From NCBI GenBank assembly GCA_964560165.1, contig CAZLLB010000132.1, positions 1 through 9,008 on the forward strand: DNA of 9,008 nucleotides, read 5' to 3'. Origin of the DNA: Parvibaculum sp964560165. GTDB lineage: Bacteria; Pseudomonadota; Alphaproteobacteria; Parvibaculales; Parvibaculaceae. A program made the translations under genes and the position numbers. Position 1 is the first letter of the stretch, and every line of letters begins with the position of its first letter. The notes under the pieces were generated by a model. It was not told where the DNA came from. It did no database searches and saw only the letters and a program-made list of their open reading frames with translations. Below, one piece after another: positions 5,430-9,008 of this stretch.

Positions 5430-6275
5430 ATGGCCTACGAAGATCTGCTCTACGAGGTAAAGGACCGCGTCGCCGTCCTCACTCTGAACCGTCCCGACAA
5501 GCTCAATGCCTGGACCGCCGCTATGGAAAAGAGCATCAAGAGCGCTCTTGCGGCGGCGGTACGCGATGACACCGTGCGCGTCATCGTTGTGACGGGGGCG
5601 GGCCGGGGATTTTGCGCCGGCGCGGATATGAACCTCCTCCAGAAAATCAAACCGGCGAACTGGGAAGACCGCGAGCTTGCTATGGCTGCCCGCGAAGAAG
5701 ACTTCGATTTCCGAAGCGGCCTAGGCCCGGATGTGACGCCGCATTATGGCGGCCGCTTCGGATATCTGTTTCAGGTAAAGAAGCCGATCATCGCCGCGAT
5801 CAACGGTCCGGCGGCGGGCCTCGGTCTTGTTTTCGCGCTTTATGCTGATATGCGATTTTCCGGATCGGACGCGAAGTTCACCACCGCCTTCGCTCAGCGC
5901 GGTTTGATCGCCGAGCATGGCATCTCATGGCTCTTGCCGCGCCTCGTCGGTCCGGCCAACGCCCTCGATCTGCTGCTTTCCGCCCGCAAGGCGACGGCAG
6001 CGGAAGCCGAGCGCATGGGCCTCGTCAACAAGGTGTTCGCGCAGGAAAACTTCATGGGCGCCGTCATGGATTACGCCATGACGCTGGCCGAAACCGTCTC
6101 ACCGCGTTCGATGGCGGTGATGAAAGCACAAATCTGGAAATCGCTCTTCCAGAATTTCAATGAAGCGGTCGAGACCGGCGACAGTGAAATGCAGGCAAGC
6201 TTTGCCACGGCCGATTTCAAGGAAGGCGTCGCCCACTTCGTCGAGAAGCGTAAGGCAAATTTCACAGGCAACTAG
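5430..6275 (+). CDS. enoyl-CoA hydratase/isomerase (crotonase) family protein lacking both canonical glutamates
   Basis: A 281-aa crotonase-fold protein of usual length with a strong ribosome-binding site. Family landmarks: LTLNRPDKLNAW at 17-28, the first oxyanion-hole segment GRGFCAGADM at 58-67, and the second oxyanion-hole segment AAINGPAAGLGL at 122-133. Aligned by eye to rat mitochondrial enoyl-CoA hydratase, its Glu144 falls on V134 and its Glu164 on F154. The segment GLIAEHGISWLLPRLVG (158-174) belongs to a common bacterial subgroup, and E162 there is a candidate acid/base, as isomerase-type members use one carboxylate. It should therefore bind an acyl-CoA in the cytoplasm, but ordinary double-bond hydration is doubtful. 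Isomerase, thioesterase-like or other crotonase chemistry is possible. The insertion rich in charged residues (about 72-106) is longer than in the minimal fold. It lies 34 bp after the Cys-rich gene and ends at a hairpin terminator. Confidence 0.9.
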   Translation: MAYEDLLYEVKDRVAVLTLNRPDKLNAWTAAMEKSIKSALAAAVRDDTVRVIVVTGAGRGFCAGADMNLLQKIKPANWEDRELAMAAREEDFDFRSGLGPDVTPHYGGRFGYLFQVKKPIIAAINGPAAGLGLVFALYADMRFSGSDAKFTTAFAQRGLIAEHGISWLLPRLVGPANALDLLLSARKATAAEAERMGLVNKVFAQENFMGAVMDYAMTLAETVSPRSMAVMKAQIWKSLFQNFNEAVETGDSEMQASFATADFKEGVAHFVEKRKANFTGN

Positions 6276-6288
6276 CGGCTGAAGAGAG

Positions 6289-6322
6289 AAGGGCGCGGGA
6301 AGTATTTTCTTCCTGCGCCCTT
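6289..6322. terminator. hairpin between convergent crotonase and TonB receptor genes
   Basis: A 14-bp stem with one G-T wobble, aagggcgcgggaag (6289-6302) with cttcctgcgccctt (6309-6322), encloses a tatttt loop. A-rich and T-rich ends of the stem serve as short T tracts in either direction. It sits between stops at 6275 and 6343 and probably terminates both transcripts. Confidence 0.85.
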
Positions 6323-6342
6323 ATTGTGTCCGAACCGTTCGA

Positions 6343-8307
6343 TCAGAACGTATAGGCAATGCCTGCAAAAGCTTCGATGCCCTGTGCCTGGAAGCCGTCG
6401 GCTGGCTCGTACTGCTTGTTCAACAGATTGTTGATCCGAGCCGTCAGCTTCACGCTATCGGTAAGCTGGTGCGAACCGCTTATATTGACCACGGCATAGG
6501 GGCTCGCCTTGAAGATGCCGAACATGACGGGGCTGTTATAGACGTCGAAATAATTGGCAACCCATTGAACATTGAGGCCGAGATCGGTCTTGTCATCGAT
6601 CTGCCAGCCAAGCGCACCGTTGACCATGTGGCGCGGCCTACGGAGGATGGGGTTCGCCGCTGCTCCCTTGTCGAGCAGCGTATAAGTGTAGTCGATGCGC
6701 GCCGAGACGTTGGGAAGCGGATCGACTTCCACATAGCTCTCCACACCGGAAGCGTAGAAAGTCGGGTTATTGATCGACGTTGTAACGAACGCGTCCTGCG
6801 TGACGGCGTCCTCGATGCGGCTCTTGAAATAGGTCACACCGACTTTGGCATAGGTGCCAAATAGACCCTGATCCACGCCGATTTCCCAGCCGCGGCTCTT
6901 TTCAGGACGCAAGTTGGGGTTGCCGTGATAGTCGCCATAGGTTGTGGCCGTGAAGCCATAGCGTTCGAAAAGCGCGGGCACCTTGAATGCTGTGCCATAG
7001 CTCGCCGTCAACCGCGTATCGGTTTCCTCGATGTAATAGCCTGGCGCCACCGAATAGGTGAACTGTTTGTCGAAATCCCGAGGCATGTCGTAGCGCCCAC
7101 TCACGGTTGCAAAAAAGCGCCCGCCGAGATCGATGTGATCCGAGCCATACACCGCCGTTGACGATGTGGAAGCGGAGGAATCGGCAACCGACAGATAGTC
7201 GCCCCAGACCGGATCAGGAATGAACAGATACCCGTTTGAGATAAACTCTTCATGCGCGTATTCCGCGCCGACCGTCATCAGGTTCCACTCGGTAAGCCGA
7301 AACGTGTTGTCGGCATTGAGGGTGAAACGCTTGCCGCGATTATTGCTCTGGCTATCATCCAGCGCATAGATATCGGGATAATCGACATCGTTGCGGTGAT
7401 ATTGCGTAAAGGATGTGCTGAGCTTGGGTGCCCACACACCTCCGGCGAAATTGCCTTCGATCGAACCACTCAAAAAATATTGCAACGTCTTCGCGCCGGC
7501 CCCGACGCCACCGAGGCTGACATCCGAAGCATTGCGTGTGTCGCCGAATTGCGCAAAGGCCGAGGCTTTCACTTCATCGCTGAGAGCGCTATTGATCTGC
7601 AACGAACCGCTGATGTTTTCGTATCCGTCTTTTTCCTCCGGCGTACCCATCCGGTATCTCGACGGCACAATGTCGTTGCCGTTGGTCGTCTGCGCGGCGA
7701 GAGAGGCAAAGTAGTTGGTGTTGCCGACGCTGCCGCCCGACGTGAAGCTCGTGTTCAGCGAGCCACGTGTGCCCCCCTCGACGGTGAGCGTGTTTGATGG
7801 CGTGGTCGTGCCCTGCTTGGTGATGATATTGACGACACCACCTATGGCCTGACTTCCATAAAGCGCACTTTGCGGTCCACGTACCACTTCGATGCGCTCC
7901 ACGTTTTCCAGCGTCATAAAGGCGAAGTTGAATGCGTTGGATGGCGAGGCCGGGTCGCTGATGGGCTGGCCGTTCAGCAATACAAGCGTCTGGTTGGAAT
8001 TGCCGCCGCGCGTGAAAGCATAGGCAAGGGTGCCTGCGCCGCCCTGTTGTACGATATGCGTCCCGGGTACGGACTTCAGCGCATCGACGACAGTACGATA
8101 TTGAAAGCGTTGAATGTCCGCCGCCGTAATGATCGTGTAGGAACTGCTCACTTCCTTTGTCGGCAACGGCGTGGCGCCCGCCGTGATCAGGAGTTCCGGC
8201 ATCGCGGCCGTCGCATCTTCCGCAAATGCGGGACCTGTTGCGGCAAGAGCCGCCAATCCCAGGACCGCTGCACTCACACGGCGTCCATTGGGCTTAAAGT
8301 TGTTCAT
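6343..8307 (-). CDS. btuB: BtuB-like TonB-dependent outer-membrane receptor, likely cobalamin transporter
   Basis: A 654-aa outer-membrane receptor starting at ATG 8307, 5 nt after AAGGGGG. Residues 1-29 are a signal peptide (cleavage after GPAFA), followed by a TonB-box-like PELLITAG at 37-44. The plug domain spans about 50-166, containing DALKSVPGTHIVQQGG, TRGGNSNQTLVLLNGQPIS, and IEVVRGPQSALYGSQAIGG with VVNIITKQG. A C-terminal beta-barrel of alternating aromatic strands ends in AGIAYTF with the terminal Phe needed for BAM assembly. Length is close to E. coli BtuB (about 614 aa). Naming as the B12 receptor rests on the cobalamin riboswitch in its leader and the BtuB-like plug. TonB and ABC-transporter partners are not in the window. 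An upstream in-frame ATG at 8490 is rejected because it would translate the leader. Confidence 0.9.
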   Translation of the reverse strand: MNNFKPNGRRVSAAVLGLAALAATGPAFAEDATAAMPELLITAGATPLPTKEVSSSYTIITAADIQRFQYRTVVDALKSVPGTHIVQQGGAGTLAYAFTRGGNSNQTLVLLNGQPISDPASPSNAFNFAFMTLENVERIEVVRGPQSALYGSQAIGGVVNIITKQGTTTPSNTLTVEGGTRGSLNTSFTSGGSVGNTNYFASLAAQTTNGNDIVPSRYRMGTPEEKDGYENISGSLQINSALSDEVKASAFAQFGDTRNASDVSLGGVGAGAKTLQYFLSGSIEGNFAGGVWAPKLSTSFTQYHRNDVDYPDIYALDDSQSNNRGKRFTLNADNTFRLTEWNLMTVGAEYAHEEFISNGYLFIPDPVWGDYLSVADSSASTSSTAVYGSDHIDLGGRFFATVSGRYDMPRDFDKQFTYSVAPGYYIEETDTRLTASYGTAFKVPALFERYGFTATTYGDYHGNPNLRPEKSRGWEIGVDQGLFGTYAKVGVTYFKSRIEDAVTQDAFVTTSINNPTFYASGVESYVEVDPLPNVSARIDYTYTLLDKGAAANPILRRPRHMVNGALGWQIDDKTDLGLNVQWVANYFDVYNSPVMFGIFKASPYAVVNISGSHQLTDSVKLTARINNLLNKQYEPADGFQAQGIEAFAGIAYTF

Positions 8308-8312
8308 AAGAA

Positions 8313-8346
8313 CCCCCTTGTGTCGTTCGCGGCCAACCCCGGCCGC
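8313..8346 (-). promoter_or_regulatory. ribosome-binding site and adjacent hairpin, candidate riboswitch expression platform
   Basis: The ribosome-binding site AAGGGGG (8319-8313) is preceded by a perfect 6-bp hairpin, GCGGCC-GGGGTT-GGCCGC (8346-8329). The leader shows no terminator-like stem followed by a T run between aptamer and gene, so control of translation initiation is more likely than attenuation. The exact switching helix was not resolved. Confidence 0.4.
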
Positions 8347-8521
8347 AAGGACCGGTGGTGGAATACGAACAGACGAGAGCGAGGGAGCCCATCGGCCTTG
8401 CGCGGCAAGTTTGCATGAAAGCGGGAGGAACACCGCATGGCACGCGAAACCTGTCGCGTCACCGATGCGGACAAACCGCCCCGCTGACACACCCCGGCCA
8501 CCGGCAGATGACGCGCTTGAT

Positions 8522-8730
8522 GGCAGGTCTCCTGGCTCACGGGTCGTCGGCTTTGTTTTGCCTTCCCGTTGCTCGCGATAAAAACGCGGACAACAGTGGC
8601 TCTGTGAAACAAGGCCTCGCCGCTTACAGTTGCGGGGGCAGCCAGGGCATCGGCTTCGTGTTGAACGAGCGCCTCACCCTGTTCCCTCTTGCCTCCCGAG
8701 GACGCGGACCGCGCCTCGAGAACCGTCAAG
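8522..8730 (-). ncRNA. cobalamin (B12) riboswitch aptamer
   Basis: Read on the minus strand, the conserved blocks appear in order: ACGGTTC at the 5' end near 8726, AAGAGGGAA (8690-8682), the CCCCCGCAACTGTAA core (8638-8624), the B12 box GCCACTG (8600-8594), GGGAAGGC (8567-8560) and CAGGAGACCTGCC (8534-8522). This is the AdoCbl-type riboswitch signature (Rfam cobalamin family). It should reduce receptor expression when B12 is abundant. About 214 nt separate the aptamer from the btuB start. That stretch (8308-8521) holds no gene I can support, only the hairpin next to the ribosome-binding site. Confidence 0.95.
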
Positions 8731-8738
8731 CAAGCGGC

Positions 8739-8766
8739 ACTATAGGTGGCAAGCGAGTCGTGTCAA
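8739..8766 (-). promoter_or_regulatory. sigma70-type promoter of the riboswitch-btuB transcript
   Basis: On the minus strand a perfect TTGACA (8766-8761) is followed after 16 bp by TATAGT (8744-8739), five of six to the -10 consensus. Transcription would start near 8732, right at the 5' edge of the riboswitch aptamer, as expected for a leader built for this promoter. Confidence 0.75.
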
Positions 8767-8796
8767 ATCGCCTGCGCTTACCGCTATCGATTGAAG

Positions 8797-8816
8797 AAAA
8801 ACGCGCCAGCGGGCGC
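8797..8816 (-). terminator. small intrinsic terminator-like hairpin after tRNA-Pro
   Basis: On the minus strand GCGCC-CGCT-GGCGC (8816-8803) is followed by GTTTTTC. A short GC stem with a five-T run, placed after the tRNA and before the btuB promoter, fits termination of the tRNA transcript. The stem is only 5 bp, so strength is uncertain. Nothing else recognisable lies in 8818-8931. Confidence 0.5.
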
Positions 8817-8931
8817 CGAACCACGCGGGCGCTCGCACTGTGGCATCTGGCCCGTTGTGTCTGCATCGCACCCACAAATGATGCAGGTCCTGGGTCGTGC
8901 TCGGAAAATGTCTTTGAAAACAGCATCTGAT

Positions 8932-9008
8932 TGGTCGGAGTGAGAGGATTCGAACCTCCGACCCCCTCGTCCCGAACGAGGTGCGCTACCAGACTGCGCC
9001 ACACTCCG
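8932..9008 (-). tRNA. tRNA-Pro (anticodon CGG), CCA encoded
   Basis: The minus strand folds into a complete 77-nt tRNA: acceptor CGGAGTG/CACTCCG, D-arm GCGC/GCGC, anticodon stem CCTCG/CGAGG with loop TTCGGGA (anticodon CGG, reading the proline codon CCG), and T-arm GGAGG-TTCGAAT-CCTCT with the T-loop signature. Discriminator A and an encoded CCA end it at 8932. Its 5' end coincides with the window edge. Confidence 0.96.

Noticed and set aside
7252..7797. Open frame of 181 codons on the plus strand
   Set aside because: It is antisense to the beta-barrel of the TonB receptor, with no motif and no ribosome-binding site.
8308..8490. Earlier start for the TonB receptor at 8490
   Set aside because: The extension would precede a perfect signal peptide at MNNFKPNGRR and would translate the riboswitch leader. 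ATG 8307 has a good ribosome-binding site.
8932..9008. tRNA-Pro as an integration site with flanking mobile element
   Set aside because: No integrase, no duplicated tRNA 3' end and no compositional break were seen downstream. The neighbouring DNA is a standard riboswitch-btuB unit.

Overview
The window looks like chromosomal DNA from a GC-rich alphaproteobacterium, perhaps of a Parvibaculum-like or related lineage. The placement rests on the codon bias, an EcfG-type (GGAAC-N16-CGTT) stress promoter, and a gene content centred on acyl-CoA chemistry. No database search could be run, so the exact taxon is a guess. There are no mobile elements, CRISPR arrays or rRNA genes. The layout is ordinary dense bacterial chromosome, with genes on both strands meeting at hairpin terminators.

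Left part (1-2838, minus strand): two tandem, paralogous, colinear AMP-forming acyl-CoA synthetases. The upstream copy (2838-1291) is complete. The downstream copy (1231-1) runs off the left edge after about 410 codons. They probably form one transcription unit and arose by gene duplication.

Middle-left (2839-3755, plus strand): a cluster of very small envelope or stress-type genes behind a strong match to the alphaproteobacterial general-stress (EcfG) promoter. In order these are an ElaB/YqjD-like membrane-anchored 71-aa protein, a 24-aa hydrophobic microprotein, a DUF3309-like reading frame interrupted by an in-frame TGA near its start, and a 65-aa lipoprotein with an internal repeat. This is the least routine part of the window. 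A strong hairpin closes it and is shared with the convergent next gene.

Middle (3766-6322): a PLP-dependent lyase of the sphingosine-1-phosphate lyase family (minus strand). Divergent from it are a small secreted four-cysteine GLG1-type protein and an enoyl-CoA hydratase/isomerase family protein. By eye-alignment the latter lacks both classical crotonase glutamates. A second convergent hairpin terminator follows.

Right part (6343-9008, minus strand): a BtuB-like TonB-dependent outer-membrane receptor preceded by a well-formed cobalamin riboswitch and a near-consensus sigma70 promoter, so vitamin B12 uptake with feedback control is the likely role. A tRNA-Pro(CGG) gene with encoded CCA sits exactly at the right edge, followed by a small intrinsic-terminator-like hairpin.

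Taken together the window holds fatty/organic acid activation (acyl-CoA synthetases), acyl-CoA modification (crotonase), probable sphingoid or phospho-amino-lipid cleavage (lyase), B12 import and a small stress-response cluster. These genes are neighbours rather than a proven single pathway.
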